A stretch of 64,000 bases of DNA from Nocardioides sp. LHD-245 (GTDB lineage Bacteria; Actinomycetota; Actinomycetes; Propionibacteriales; Nocardioidaceae): positions 140,383-204,382 of the forward strand of contig NZ_JAVFWN010000013.1 in the NCBI RefSeq assembly GCF_030929495.1. The letters run 5' to 3'. The translations under genes were made by a program, and so were the position numbers. This document shows, in pieces, positions 1 to 8,489 of this stretch. The notes beneath the pieces were generated by a model, which was not told the origin of the DNA, made no database searches, and was given only the letters and a program-made list of their open reading frames with translations. Each line of letters starts with the position of its first letter. The first letter of the stretch is position 1.

Positions 1-2308
1 TGACGGCGACGGGGGTGAGTTCGTCGCCGGGTGGGTTGAGGCGGTGGTCGCGGTTGGCGACGAAGACGCGTTGGAGCTCCTCGTCGATGGCGATGCCGTA
101 GCCGTCCTTGCCGTAGTCCTTGCCGATCTTGTCGACGAGGAGGTCGCCGTCGGTGAGGTCGTAGACGGCGAAGCCGCCGGAGGCGTTGTCGGTGCCGGTG
201 AAGCCGACGTAGACGAGGCCGTGTTCGGAGTCGATGTCGACCTGGCGGGCGTTGGGTCGGGTGGTGGTGTCCCAGACCTTGGCGAAGCCGCCTGCGGCGT
301 TGAAGATCTCGACGTTCTTGATGGTGTCGGTGTCTTCGAAGTAGGCGACGGCGAGTTTGCCGCCTTCGGGGTCGGCGGCGACGTAGTAGGCGCCGACGGT
401 GCCGTTGACGGTGCCGATGGAGGCTCCGGTGGTGGCGTCGAAGACCTCGACTCCGCGGGAGGGGATGGCTGCGTAGACGTAGCCGAGGGTGGGGTCGATG
501 TCGAGGGAGCGGTTGGACTCGCTGATGGCGTAGGGGCCGCGGACGACCTGGCCGTAGGTGGCTTCGGCGAGGGAGACGACGACCCAGTTCTTGTTCTGCT
601 GGCCGACGTAGAGCAGTTGGTTGGTGTCGTCGATGCCGAGGTCGCGGATGTTCTCCGGGAGGGTCATCGAGTTGACGACCTCGTCGGTCGCGGGGTCGAT
701 CTCCCAGATGTTGCGACCGTTCTGGTCGCCGAGGAAGAGGGTGTCGCGTTCCTGGGAGAACGCCACGCCGGCGGGCAGCCGCACCGCCGCCGGATCCACC
801 GAGCGGAGGTCCTTCTCGTGGCGGTACTCGAAGGTCCCGCCCGGGTTGCCGGGGTTCTCCGGATTCTCGGGGTTCTCGGGGTTCTCACAGCCCAGGCACG
901 GACCCGGGTCGGTCGGGTCGATCACCTGCGGCTCGGCGTCGTCGGTGACCGCCTTGCCGTGCTCGTTCTTCACGATGGTCAGGCCGTCGTAGTACTTGCC
1001 GTCGGCGGTGCGCGACTCGTAGCGCAGCCGGCCGTCCTCGACGGTCACGAGCTGGTAGAGCTGCAGGCCGCCGCCCATCCGGCGCAGGTGCGCGCCGTTC
1101 GCGTCCCACACCCGCGGGCCCGGGGTGTACTGCTTCTCGCCGACATTGGAGACGACATAGACCGGGCCGTCGTACGACAGGTCGGCGTCCCAGCTCTTCG
1201 GCAGGTGCTGCTCCGCGGCGTCGGTGTTGCCGCGGCCGTAGCCGTGGTCGTGGCCCTGCAGGACCAGGTCGACGCCGTACTCCTCGAAGACGGGCAGCCA
1301 GGCCTCCCGCACCGCGCGGTTGTTGCGGCCCTCGTCGAGGGAGAAGACCGGGTGGTGGAAGAAGACCACCGTCCACTGGTTGGGGTTGTCCTTCAGCTGC
1401 TCCTCCAGCCAGGCCGTCTGGATGGCCAGCGGCTCGGCCGCGCTGGCGTTGCTGTTGAGCGCGATGAAGCGCACGCCCTGGTAGTCGGTCGCGTAGACGG
1501 TGCCGTCGAGCATGTCGTACGCCGCGCCGGTGCCGGACGGCCCGTTGTCGGGGTAGGTGAACTGGGCCGAGAACTGCTCCGACAGCTCGGCGCCCTCGTA
1601 CTCGTGGTTGCCCGGGGCCATCATGAACTGCTTGGTGCCCAGGCCGTAGCTGGTGGCCTCGTAGACCTCGCCCCACTGCTCGTCGCTGTCGTGGTCGTCG
1701 ACGAGATCGCCGGCCTGCAGCACCATCCGCGCCTGCGGCGCGTCGCGGAAGGCGTTGCGGACGACCCGCGAGGCCTGCGACTTGATGCCGTTCTGGATGT
1801 CGCCGAAGTAGATGAACTCGAACGGGTCGTCGGTGGCCGACTCGGTCGTGAAGTGCTGCCACTCACTCCAGTTCGTGCCGTCGCCGACCCGGTACTGGTA
1901 CGTCGTACCTGGCTCCAGGCCGGTCATCCGAGCGCTGTGGAAGGTCTCCGTGTAGCCGAGGTCGGTCGTCACCTCGGTGTCTCGCTCGGAGACGAAGACC
2001 CGCTGGTCGTTCTGGTAGGTCAGGCTGGAGGCCACCCGGAGCTCGGCCTTCGCCTCCCGGACGGCGGTCGACGTACGCCACACGACGTTCTGGCTGGTCT
2101 TCGGGTCGTCGGTGGGCGTGAGCGTGATCCGGTCCGGGACCACGCTGGGCTGATAGGTGACGGCGGGGTCCGCCGCGGCGGCCGCGGCGGTCGGCGCCAG
2201 GCCGGGTACGGCGACCGCGGCCAGCGTCGGGGCGGCGCCGGCCAGCACGGCCGACGCCACCAGGGCGCCGATCGGCCGGCGGCTACGCCGGCGCAGGGAC
2301 TCGAACAT
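1..2308 (-). CDS. Secreted purple-acid-phosphatase-like metallophosphoesterase with C-terminal beta-propeller (partial)
   Basis: The gene runs off the left edge, leaving 769 codons and no stop. A signal-peptide-like N-terminus (arginines, then an Ala-rich hydrophobic stretch) is followed by a fibronectin-like purple acid phosphatase N-domain and a metallophosphoesterase domain. Metal-ligand blocks GDIQN, GDLVDD, GNHE, HHPVF and GHDHGYGR are in the usual order. A linker of repeated Glu-Asn-Pro leads into a propeller-like region with SMP-30/YVTN flavour. The family hydrolyses phosphate esters outside the cell. I chose ATG 2308 because GAGAGGACG precedes it and the signal peptide then fits. An in-frame ATG at 2365 overlaps the stop of the upstream paralogue (ATGA) and is the alternative. 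The two genes look like one operon. Confidence 0.85.
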   Translation of the reverse strand, partial: MFESLRRRSRRPIGALVASAVLAGAAPTLAAVAVPGLAPTAAAAAADPAVTYQPSVVPDRITLTPTDDPKTSQNVVWRTSTAVREAKAELRVASSLTYQNDQRVFVSERDTEVTTDLGYTETFHSARMTGLEPGTTYQYRVGDGTNWSEWQHFTTESATDDPFEFIYFGDIQNGIKSQASRVVRNAFRDAPQARMVLQAGDLVDDHDSDEQWGEVYEATSYGLGTKQFMMAPGNHEYEGAELSEQFSAQFTYPDNGPSGTGAAYDMLDGTVYATDYQGVRFIALNSNASAAEPLAIQTAWLEEQLKDNPNQWTVVFFHHPVFSLDEGRNNRAVREAWLPVFEEYGVDLVLQGHDHGYGRGNTDAAEQHLPKSWDADLSYDGPVYVVSNVGEKQYTPGPRVWDANGAHLRRMGGGLQLYQLVTVEDGRLRYESRTADGKYYDGLTIVKNEHGKAVTDDAEPQVIDPTDPGPCLGCENPENPENPENPGNPGGTFEYRHEKDLRSVDPAAVRLPAGVAFSQERDTLFLGDQNGRNIWEIDPATDEVVNSMTLPENIRDLGIDDTNQLLYVGQQNKNWVVVSLAEATYGQVVRGPYAISESNRSLDIDPTLGYVYAAIPSRGVEVFDATTGASIGTVNGTVGAYYVAADPEGGKLAVAYFEDTDTIKNVEIFNAAGGFAKVWDTTTRPNARQVDIDSEHGLVYVGFTGTDNASGGFAVYDLTDGDLLVDKIGKDYGKDGYGIAIDEELQRVFVANRDHRLNPPGDELTPVAV
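846..889 (-). repeat. Tandem 9-bp repeats coding an Asn-Pro-Glu/Gly linker
   Basis: The plus strand shows repeated GGTTCTCnG units. On the minus strand these encode Glu-Asn-Pro and Gly-Asn-Pro repeats between the phosphatase and propeller domains. A repeat of this kind can change length by slippage. Confidence 0.6.
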
Positions 2309-2361
2309 GCGTCGTCCTCTCGGAACGAGGGTGCTGTCGGTGGAGGAGGGGGTGGGCACGC

Positions 2362-4206
2362 TCATCGCTTGCTCACCACCGTCTTGGTGACCTTCGCGGA
2401 GGTCACCGCGGTGGTTCCGGCATAGACCACCCGGACCTTGTGCCTGCCGGCAGCGAGTCGGGGCAGGCGGAACGTGAGCCGCCCGTCGGCGGCGTCGCGC
2501 AGCTGCTTGACCTTGACCGTGCGACCGTCGATCACCAGCGTGACGGGGGCGCCGGGGGTGGCGACGCCGGGGACGTCGACGACGACCCGCACCTTGGCCC
2601 GGACGCCGGGCCGGACCTGCTTGGGCAGCTTCTTGAGCTTCACCGTCGCGACGGCCGGCGCGGGCGCGGCAGGTGTGCCCGGCTGCGGCGACGGGTTCGG
2701 CGTGGTGGGGTTCTCGGTGGGGTTCTCGGTCGGGTCGGCGCTGGGTACGGCGGCCTCGGGCAGGTCCGGGCGTCCGATGCCGTCGCGCTTCGAGCCGGGA
2801 CCGGAGGCGCGCGGGGTGTCCTCGGTCGTGACGAGCTTGGTGCCGTCCGTGTCCTTGGCGATGGTGAAGGCGTCCACCATCTCGCCGGAGACGTTCCAGC
2901 TCTCGACGTGCATCTCGCCGTCGCTCACGTCGACGAGCTGGTAGAGCTGGGTGTTGGCCAGGGAGGTGCGTAGGTGCGCGCCGTTCTGGGTCCAGTTGTT
3001 GTCGTCGGTCGGGTCGAGCACGTAGTACTTCGGGCCGGCGACGGAGATCAGGTAGACCGGGCCGGTGTGGCTGTCGGCGGCGCTCGCGCCGGCCGGCAGC
3101 CCCGACTCGTTGGCGACCAGGTTGCCCCGGCCGTAGGCGTGGTCGTGGCCCTGGGCGACCAGGTCGACGTCGTACTGCTCGAAGAGCGGCAGCCAGGCGT
3201 CCCGGATCGCGGCGTTGTTGCGACCCGAGCTGACCGCGAACACGGGGTGATGGAAGGTCACGACCGTCCACTCGTTGGGGTTGTCAGCCAGCACCGACTC
3301 CAGCCAGGCGGTCTGCGCCGCGAAGGCCTCCGGGTCCCCGGGGAAGTTGCTGTTGAGCGCGATGAAGCGCACGCCCTGGTAGTCGGTGTAGTAGACGTTC
3401 TCGGCGTACAGCTGGGTGATCCGGTCGGTGGCCGTCGGCCCGTTGCGCGGGTACTCGAACTGCGCGCCCCAGTGCTCGGCGAGCTCGGGACCCGGGTAGT
3501 ACTCGTGGTTGCCGGCGGCCGCGATCACGTTCATCGAGCCGTTGGACCAGCCCGCGGCGCCGAACCACTCGCCCCACTCGGCATCTGAGTCGTCGGTGTC
3601 GATCAGGTCGCCCGCGTGCAGGACCGCCTTCGCGTACGGCCGGGCCTCGTAGGCCGCGCGGAAGGTCCGCGACACATAGGACTTGATGTCGTTCTGCGCG
3701 TCGCCCTGCATGATGAACGAGAACGGCTCGTCCTCGGCGGCGGCGGTCTCGAACTCCAGCCACTCGCTCCACGTCGTGCCGTCGCCGACCCGGTAGAGGT
3801 AGGTCGTGTCGGGAGTGAGGCCGGTCAGCGTCGCCGAGTGGTGGCCCACGTCGTAGCCGAGGTCGGCGGTGAAGGTCGTCGAGGTGGCGGCGACGGTGCT
3901 GGTCTTCTTCGCGACTCCCGTACCGGCGAGGGTGAGTTCGACCTGCGGGGCGGTGACCGCGGCGGAGGTGCGCCACGAGACGCTCTGCGACGTGCTCGGC
4001 TCCTGGGTGGGGGTCAGCACGATCCGGTCGGGTACGACGAGCGGTGCGTGCACGGTCTTCGGGTCGACCGCCGGCGGGGCGAGTCCCCCGGCGGCGTACA
4101 CGATGCCGGCGCCGGCGGCGATCGCGAGGGCGAGGCCGCCGACCACGATGGCGGGCCGCTTGGGCGCGCGCCAGCGGGAGCGGGGCTGTCGGTCTGAGGA
4201 GGTCAT
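2362..4206 (-). CDS. Secreted purple-acid-phosphatase-like metallophosphoesterase with Ig-like C-terminal domain
   Basis: This 614-residue protein is a paralogue of the downstream one. One N-terminal hydrophobic segment (residues about 20-40) probably acts as signal or anchor. A purple acid phosphatase N-domain and the calcineurin-like domain follow, with GDAQND, GDLIDTDD, GNHEYY, HHPVF and GHDHAYGR. A Pro/Thr/Asn-rich linker (ENPTENPTT) leads to a C-terminal Ig-like beta domain. Family knowledge predicts extracellular phosphoester hydrolysis; the substrate is unknown. ATG 4206 has AGAGG about eight bases upstream. An in-frame upstream start at 4296 would spoil the signal segment. The stop overlaps a possible ATG of the next gene, so translation may be coupled. 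Confidence 0.87.
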   Translation of the reverse strand: MTSSDRQPRSRWRAPKRPAIVVGGLALAIAAGAGIVYAAGGLAPPAVDPKTVHAPLVVPDRIVLTPTQEPSTSQSVSWRTSAAVTAPQVELTLAGTGVAKKTSTVAATSTTFTADLGYDVGHHSATLTGLTPDTTYLYRVGDGTTWSEWLEFETAAAEDEPFSFIMQGDAQNDIKSYVSRTFRAAYEARPYAKAVLHAGDLIDTDDSDAEWGEWFGAAGWSNGSMNVIAAAGNHEYYPGPELAEHWGAQFEYPRNGPTATDRITQLYAENVYYTDYQGVRFIALNSNFPGDPEAFAAQTAWLESVLADNPNEWTVVTFHHPVFAVSSGRNNAAIRDAWLPLFEQYDVDLVAQGHDHAYGRGNLVANESGLPAGASAADSHTGPVYLISVAGPKYYVLDPTDDNNWTQNGAHLRTSLANTQLYQLVDVSDGEMHVESWNVSGEMVDAFTIAKDTDGTKLVTTEDTPRASGPGSKRDGIGRPDLPEAAVPSADPTENPTENPTTPNPSPQPGTPAAPAPAVATVKLKKLPKQVRPGVRAKVRVVVDVPGVATPGAPVTLVIDGRTVKVKQLRDAADGRLTFRLPRLAAGRHKVRVVYAGTTAVTSAKVTKTVVSKR

Positions 4207-4280
4207 GGAGGTCCTCTCGAAGCCGTCGCGGGGCGACGGCGTGCGGGCATGGGGCTGCGGTACGACTCCCGAGACAGCAC

Positions 4281-4316
4281 GCAGTCCCCGGCGCACAGGG
4301 GTGTCCGGGGAACTGC
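4281..4316 (-). promoter_or_regulatory. Imperfect hairpin in the leader of the phosphatase operon
   Basis: GCAGTCCCCGG pairs with CCGGGGAACTGC, with one bulged base and a loop of about 13 bases. It lies between the likely promoter (TAGCTT near 4330 on the minus strand) and the start at 4206. It may be a leader structure or a protein site. Confidence 0.35.
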
Positions 4317-4377
4317 GAGACGGCCGGAAGCTAGCAGCGCCGAGCTAACTCTTGGTGACCCTTTTGGCGCGCTCAGG

Positions 4378-4410
4378 CGGGGCGTCACCGGCCGTTCACC
4401 GAGAATGAAC
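4378..4410 (-). promoter_or_regulatory. PHO-box-like direct repeats upstream of the phosphatase operon
   Basis: On the minus strand three 11-base units begin GTTCATTCTCG, GTGAACGGCCG and GTGACGCCCCG. The first fits the Streptomyces PhoP unit (GKTCAYYYRSG) at 10 of 11 positions as I recall it; the others fit poorly. The same bases form a palindrome, GTTCA-N7-TGAAC (4394-4410). The location upstream of phosphatase genes is apt, but the call is inference. Confidence 0.35.
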
Positions 4411-4421
4411 CGAGACTTCCC

Positions 4422-5753
4422 TCAGCGCTCGGCGCTGGTTATCGGAGTGATCGGGATCGAGCGCCGCGGTTGGAAGGCGAAGGACGCGCCGGTGCTGAAC
4501 CGGGTGACGGCGACCTCGTCGGCCTCGGGGGCCGGCTGGTCGTTGCGTACGACGCGCGCCCGCCACCCGTCCTCGTCCGGGAGCGGGGCGACCTCGACGT
4601 CGAGGTGGGGGTCGAGGGCGCGGACCACGGCCTGCAGGGCCGCGGTCCAGGCGGGCCCGCACAGGGCGATCCAGGCCCGGTCCTCGTGGGCGGGGGAGAG
4701 GTGCACGACCAGCGTGCCGTCGGCGACCGACGCGTCGACGTACGCCGCGGGGTTGAGCAGCGGGTGCACGGCGAGCAGCCGCGTGGCCGCCGCCACCGGG
4801 TCGGGCTCGCGATCCAGGCCCAGGGCGCGGGCGAGGCGCTCGGCGCCGATGCCGGCCACGCCGACGAGCTGCTTGCGCCGGATCCGCTCCAGCTCGCCGT
4901 CGGTCTCGGTGCGCTCGGCGACGGCGAGCGCGAACGCGCGGTCGAGCAGGTGCATCTGGAGGCAGACCTCGTCGGCGATGCGGACCAGGGCGGAGTGGGA
5001 GAAGGCGGTGAAGTCGAGGTCGGACAGGAGCGGCCCGGCGTAGTCGGCGAGGCCCTCGTCGGTGGGGTCGACCGGGGCGAGCTCGAGGGTCGCGGCCCGG
5101 GACCGCTGGTTGACCGCGAGCGCCGGGACGGGCTCCGGCGCCGGGTGGGAGTCGTCGATCCGCACCGTCCAGGCGCAGTGCGGACCCTGGTGGTCGGGGA
5201 GCCGCGGCGGCCGGTGGATCGGGCGCACCTGGGCGTGCGGGTTCGTCGCGAGCGCGGTCGCGTCGAAGGTCGGGTCCTCGATGTCGTGGCACATGCCGCG
5301 TACGTAGTCCTCGCCCATCGGCTCGACGTCCATCAGCGCGCCGCAGTGGTCGAGCCGGAACTCGCCGTGCCACGGATCGTGCACGGTGTAGCGGAAGTCC
5401 ATGAACTGCGGGGGAGCGCCGATGTCGAGCTGCAGCCCCTTGAAGATCGTGACGACGTCGCCCCGGCCGGGTACGTCGGGCGCGTAGCCCAGCGCCTGCT
5501 GCATCCGGCGCGTGTAGATCGGGCTGGCTGCGGCCCACTCCTCGATCGCGATCCGCAGCATCTCCTCGCGTCCGAAGGCGGAGATGCACCAGGCCATCCC
5601 GGAGCGGTCGATCAGCTGGCCCACGAGCAGCAGCTCGGGGACCAGCACCGCGAGCTCGGCGCGGCTCAGGTCGGCGTACCGGCTGCGTCGTACCGGACGA
5701 TTCTGTCGCGATTCATCCGAATTCGGAGCAGGAATGTCCGGTACGACGTTCAC
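4422..5753 (-). CDS. Conserved hypothetical protein
   Basis: This 443-residue soluble protein has no signal peptide or membrane segment. I do not recognise the family. The middle part is rich in His, Cys, Asp and Trp (HDPWHGEF, DHCGALMDVEPMG, GMCHDIEDP), which could be a metal or cofactor site. The start codon overlaps the stop of the upstream F420-type oxidoreductase (ATGA at 5750-5753), so the two are co-transcribed and probably work on the same substrate. The high-GC codon pattern is the same as in the neighbours. No function is assigned. Confidence 0.75.
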   Translation of the reverse strand: MNVVPDIPAPNSDESRQNRPVRRSRYADLSRAELAVLVPELLLVGQLIDRSGMAWCISAFGREEMLRIAIEEWAAASPIYTRRMQQALGYAPDVPGRGDVVTIFKGLQLDIGAPPQFMDFRYTVHDPWHGEFRLDHCGALMDVEPMGEDYVRGMCHDIEDPTFDATALATNPHAQVRPIHRPPRLPDHQGPHCAWTVRIDDSHPAPEPVPALAVNQRSRAATLELAPVDPTDEGLADYAGPLLSDLDFTAFSHSALVRIADEVCLQMHLLDRAFALAVAERTETDGELERIRRKQLVGVAGIGAERLARALGLDREPDPVAAATRLLAVHPLLNPAAYVDASVADGTLVVHLSPAHEDRAWIALCGPAWTAALQAVVRALDPHLDVEVAPLPDEDGWRARVVRNDQPAPEADEVAVTRFSTGASFAFQPRRSIPITPITSAER

Positions 5754-6595
5754 GAGAGCCCCAGCCGGGCCGCCATCTTGTCGAGGTAGGCCAGCACCTT
5801 GTCCTCGTCGGAGTCAGGGACGCCCCAGATCAGCTCGGAGGCGCCGGCGGCCATCCAGTCGGCGAAGTCCTCCTCGGCGGGGCGCTTCGCGACCAGCACC
5901 CGCACGTCCGGCTCGCCCTCGCGTCCGGCCTCGGCCCACTCCTTGCGCAGCAGCTCGGCACTCGCGGCGACGCCGGTCGAGGTCGGCGTGGTCATCCAGC
6001 CGTCGGCGTGGGTGGCGATCCACTTCATCGTCTTCGGGCCGGCTCCGGCACCGATGATCACGGGGATCCGGCCCTGTGGGGGCTTCGGGTAGGCCCAGCT
6101 CGGGCCGAACGAGACGAACTCGCCGTCGTACGACGCCTCCTCCTGCGTCCACAGCGCCCGCATCGCGCCGAGGTACTCCGCCAGCACGGTGCGGCGCTTC
6201 GCGGCCGGGACGTGGTGGTCGGTGAGCTCGTCGGTGTTCCAGCCGAATCCCGCGCCGACGGTGACCCGCCCGCCGGAGAGGTGGTCGAGGGTGGCCAGGG
6301 TCTTGGCGAGCGTGATCGGGTCGGACTCCACCGGCAGCGCGACCGCGGTGGACAGGCCGATCCGGGTGGTGACGGCGGCGCAGGTGGCGAGCGAGACCCA
6401 GGGGTCGAGCGTGCGCAGGTAGCGGTCGTCGGGCAGCTCCTCGCCGCCGGTGGGGTGGAGGGCGTCCCGGCGGACCGGGATGTGGGTGTGCTCCGGCACG
6501 TAGATGGTGTCGAAGCCCCGCTCCTCGGCCGCCTGGGCCAGGCGGGCCGGCGTGATGCCGCGGTCGGAGGTGAAGAGGACGATCCCGTTGCGCAT
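5750..6595 (-). CDS. LLM-class F420-dependent oxidoreductase
   Basis: The 281-residue protein looks like a TIM-barrel luciferase-like flavin/F420 oxidoreductase. It has GLSTAVALP, ATLDHLSGGR, GAGFGWNTDEL and PVIIGAGAGPKT, the last near the usual F420 phosphate loop. Members in actinobacteria usually reduce or oxidise a substrate with F420 rather than FMN. It is the first gene of a two-gene minus-strand unit and is divergent from the TetR/CYP51 array. A KstR-like palindrome lies 10 bases before its start codon. The substrate is unknown; a steroid or lipid role is inferred only from the neighbourhood. Confidence 0.85.
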   Translation of the reverse strand: MRNGIVLFTSDRGITPARLAQAAEERGFDTIYVPEHTHIPVRRDALHPTGGEELPDDRYLRTLDPWVSLATCAAVTTRIGLSTAVALPVESDPITLAKTLATLDHLSGGRVTVGAGFGWNTDELTDHHVPAAKRRTVLAEYLGAMRALWTQEEASYDGEFVSFGPSWAYPKPPQGRIPVIIGAGAGPKTMKWIATHADGWMTTPTSTGVAASAELLRKEWAEAGREGEPDVRVLVAKRPAEEDFADWMAAGASELIWGVPDSDEDKVLAYLDKMAARLGLS

Positions 6596-6605
6596 ACGCC
6601 AAAAC

Positions 6606-6619
6606 TAGAACGAGTTCTA
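6606..6619. promoter_or_regulatory. KstR-like operator palindrome
   Basis: TAGAACGAGTTCTA is a 14-base inverted repeat with TAGAAC and GTTCTA arms. It fits TNNAACNNGTTNNA, the mycobacterial KstR cholesterol-repressor motif as I know it. It lies between the divergent F420 oxidoreductase and TetR genes. Confidence 0.6.
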
Positions 6620-6651
6620 AGAAATGTCTTGCGCGGACCAGGAACGTCTCC

Positions 6652-6657
6652 TATGTT
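6652..6657 (+). promoter_or_regulatory. -10 box of a leaderless promoter for the TetR/P450 array
   Basis: TATGTT ends six bases before the GTG start at 6664. No Shine-Dalgarno lies between, so the transcript probably begins at the start codon. The KstR-like palindrome is centred 42 bp upstream of this box. Confidence 0.5.
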
Positions 6658-6663
6658 GGACAG

Positions 6664-7248
6664 GTGTCCAGTCAGGTGTTCGAGACGCCGCGCCAGGGGT
6701 TGAACCCCCGGCAGGCCGAGACGGTGGAGAGGCTGCTCGTCGCGGGTCTCGAGGAGCTGCGGGCGGTCGGCCACGAGTCGCTGACGGTCCGCACGGTCGC
6801 GCAGCGGGCGGGAGTCTCGCCGGCGACGGCGTACACCTATCTCGCCTCCAAGAACCACCTCTTCGCCGAGCTGTTCTGGCGCCACCTCACCGCGGCCGAG
6901 GCCGTCCAGACCGCCGCGGGTACGCCGGTCGAGCGGCTGCAGGCGACCATGCGGGCCCTCACGGCGCGGATCGTCGAGGAGCCCGAGCTGGCCGCGGCGG
7001 TGACCCCCGCACTGCTCGGCACCGACCCTGATGTCGCCCGGCTGCGGCTCAAGATCGGGGCGGCGTTCCTGGCCCGCTTCGAGACCGCCCTCGCCGAGCC
7101 CGGGCGGCCCGCGGACCCCGGCGTGCTGGAGGTCCTGGTGCTCACCTTCTCCGGTGCCCTGCTCCAGGCCGGCATGGGCCTGATGACCTACGACGAGATC
7201 GCCGAGCGGCTGGTCGCCGCCGTCGACGTGATCCTGCGAGGCAACTGA
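6664..7248 (+). CDS. TetR-family transcriptional regulator
   Basis: This 194-residue regulator has an N-terminal helix-turn-helix at residues about 35-60 (TVRTVAQRAGVSPATAYTYL, then KNHLF). The rest is an all-helical ligand and dimer domain. It probably represses or derepresses the following P450 genes and may control itself. The GTG start is set by the leaderless -10 box at 6652. The stop shares one base with the P450 start (TGATG), so the two are coupled. Position and neighbours match the TetR gene Rv0767c beside the mycobacterial CYP123/CYP51 genes; that orthology is inferred from gene order. Confidence 0.88.
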   Translation: MSSQVFETPRQGLNPRQAETVERLLVAGLEELRAVGHESLTVRTVAQRAGVSPATAYTYLASKNHLFAELFWRHLTAAEAVQTAAGTPVERLQATMRALTARIVEEPELAAAVTPALLGTDPDVARLRLKIGAAFLARFETALAEPGRPADPGVLEVLVLTFSGALLQAGMGLMTYDEIAERLVAAVDVILRGN

Positions 7249-8489
7249 TGACGGTCTCGACGGACTCGACCACCGGCGGGGAGCTGGTCTTCGACCCCTA
7301 CGACTACGCCTTCCACGAGGACCCCTACCCGACGTACCGGCGGCTGCGCGACGAGGCGCCGGTCTTCCACGCGCCCGCCGACGACATCTGGGTCGTCTCC
7401 CGCCACCAGGACGTCTTCGACGTGCTGCGCGACGACGCCGTCTTCTCCAACCGGATGGGTGTCTCGCTCGACGCGTCGGCGTGGAACCCCGAGGCCCACC
7501 GGGTGATGAGCTTCCTCGGCCTCGACGGTGCGGAGCAGTCGCGGATCCGCAAGCTGGTGTCGGCGGCGTTCACCCCGCGCCGGGTCCGCGAGCTGACGCC
7601 CGAGGTGCAGGCGCTCACCGAGCGCTACCTGGAGCGCACCTTCCACGCGAACGCCGAGCACGGCGAGGCCGACTGGATCGCCGACTTCGCCGGCCTGCTC
7701 CCGATGGACGTCATCTCCGAGATGATGGGCGTGCCGGAGTCCGACCGCGACGAGGTACGCCGCCTCGCGGACCTCGTCGTGCACCGCGAGGACGGCGTCC
7801 GCGACGTCCCGCAGGCCGGCATGGAGGCGTCCTTCGCGCTCTTCGACTACTACGGCGCGATGGTGAGGCAGCGCCGACGGACGTCGACCGACGACCTCAC
7901 CTCGGCGCTGGTCGCGACCGAGGTGGACGGCGATCGGCTCACCGACGGCGAGATCATGGCCTTCCTGTTCCTCATGGTCGTGGCGGGCAACGAGACCACC
8001 ACCAAGCTCCTGGGCAACGCGCTCTTCCACCTCTCGGCCCACCCCGAGCAGCGGGCGCAGGTGCTCGCCGATCCCGCCCTGGTGCCGGCGTGGATCGAGG
8101 AGACGCTGCGCCACGACACGTCGAGCCAGATGCTCGCGCGCTATGTCGTCGAGGAGGTCGAGGTCGGTGGCGTCCGCATCCCCGCGGGCGCGAAGGCGCT
8201 GGTGCTGCTGGGCAGCGCCAACCGCGACGAGCGCGTGTTCACGGACCCGACGGTCTTCGACGTCCACCGAGACCGGGCCGAGCTCTCGCGGATCCTCAGC
8301 TTCGGCACCGGACGGCACTTCTGCCTGGGCGCCAACCTGGCCCGGCTCGAGGCGCGGGTGGTGCTCGAGGAGCTGGTCCGCCGGGTCGCCGGCTTCGAGG
8401 TCCACGCCGACCGCGCGGTCCGGGTGCACTCCACCAGCGTGCGGGGCTTCGCGTCACTGCCGGTCACGTTCACGACGAGGGGGGCCTGA
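7248..8489 (+). CDS. Cytochrome P450 (CYP123-like)
   Basis: The 413-residue soluble bacterial P450 has the I-helix block AGNETTTKL, the ExxR motif in EETLRHD and the heme loop FGTGRHFCLG with Cys359 as thiolate ligand. Length and motifs are normal for class I actinobacterial P450s fed by ferredoxin and ferredoxin reductase. A small ferredoxin gene lies at 10680 in the same array. It sits between a TetR gene and an SDR ahead of CYP51, the place held by cyp123 (Rv0766c) in mycobacteria. The substrate is unknown. Start and stop overlap both neighbours by one base (TGATG). Confidence 0.92.
   Translation: MTVSTDSTTGGELVFDPYDYAFHEDPYPTYRRLRDEAPVFHAPADDIWVVSRHQDVFDVLRDDAVFSNRMGVSLDASAWNPEAHRVMSFLGLDGAEQSRIRKLVSAAFTPRRVRELTPEVQALTERYLERTFHANAEHGEADWIADFAGLLPMDVISEMMGVPESDRDEVRRLADLVVHREDGVRDVPQAGMEASFALFDYYGAMVRQRRRTSTDDLTSALVATEVDGDRLTDGEIMAFLFLMVVAGNETTTKLLGNALFHLSAHPEQRAQVLADPALVPAWIEETLRHDTSSQMLARYVVEEVEVGGVRIPAGAKALVLLGSANRDERVFTDPTVFDVHRDRAELSRILSFGTGRHFCLGANLARLEARVVLEELVRRVAGFEVHADRAVRVHSTSVRGFASLPVTFTTRGA

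Noticed and set aside
44..2425. Long plus-strand open frame of about 790 codons opposite the first phosphatase gene
   Set aside because: It is a low-complexity Val/Asp/Gly-rich antisense shadow of a real gene with clear phosphatase motifs; GC-rich third positions create it.
4387..5043. Plus-strand frames near 4.2-5.8 kb considered as a divergent gene
   Set aside because: The minus-strand gene there is coupled to its upstream neighbour by ATGA and has a better coding pattern.
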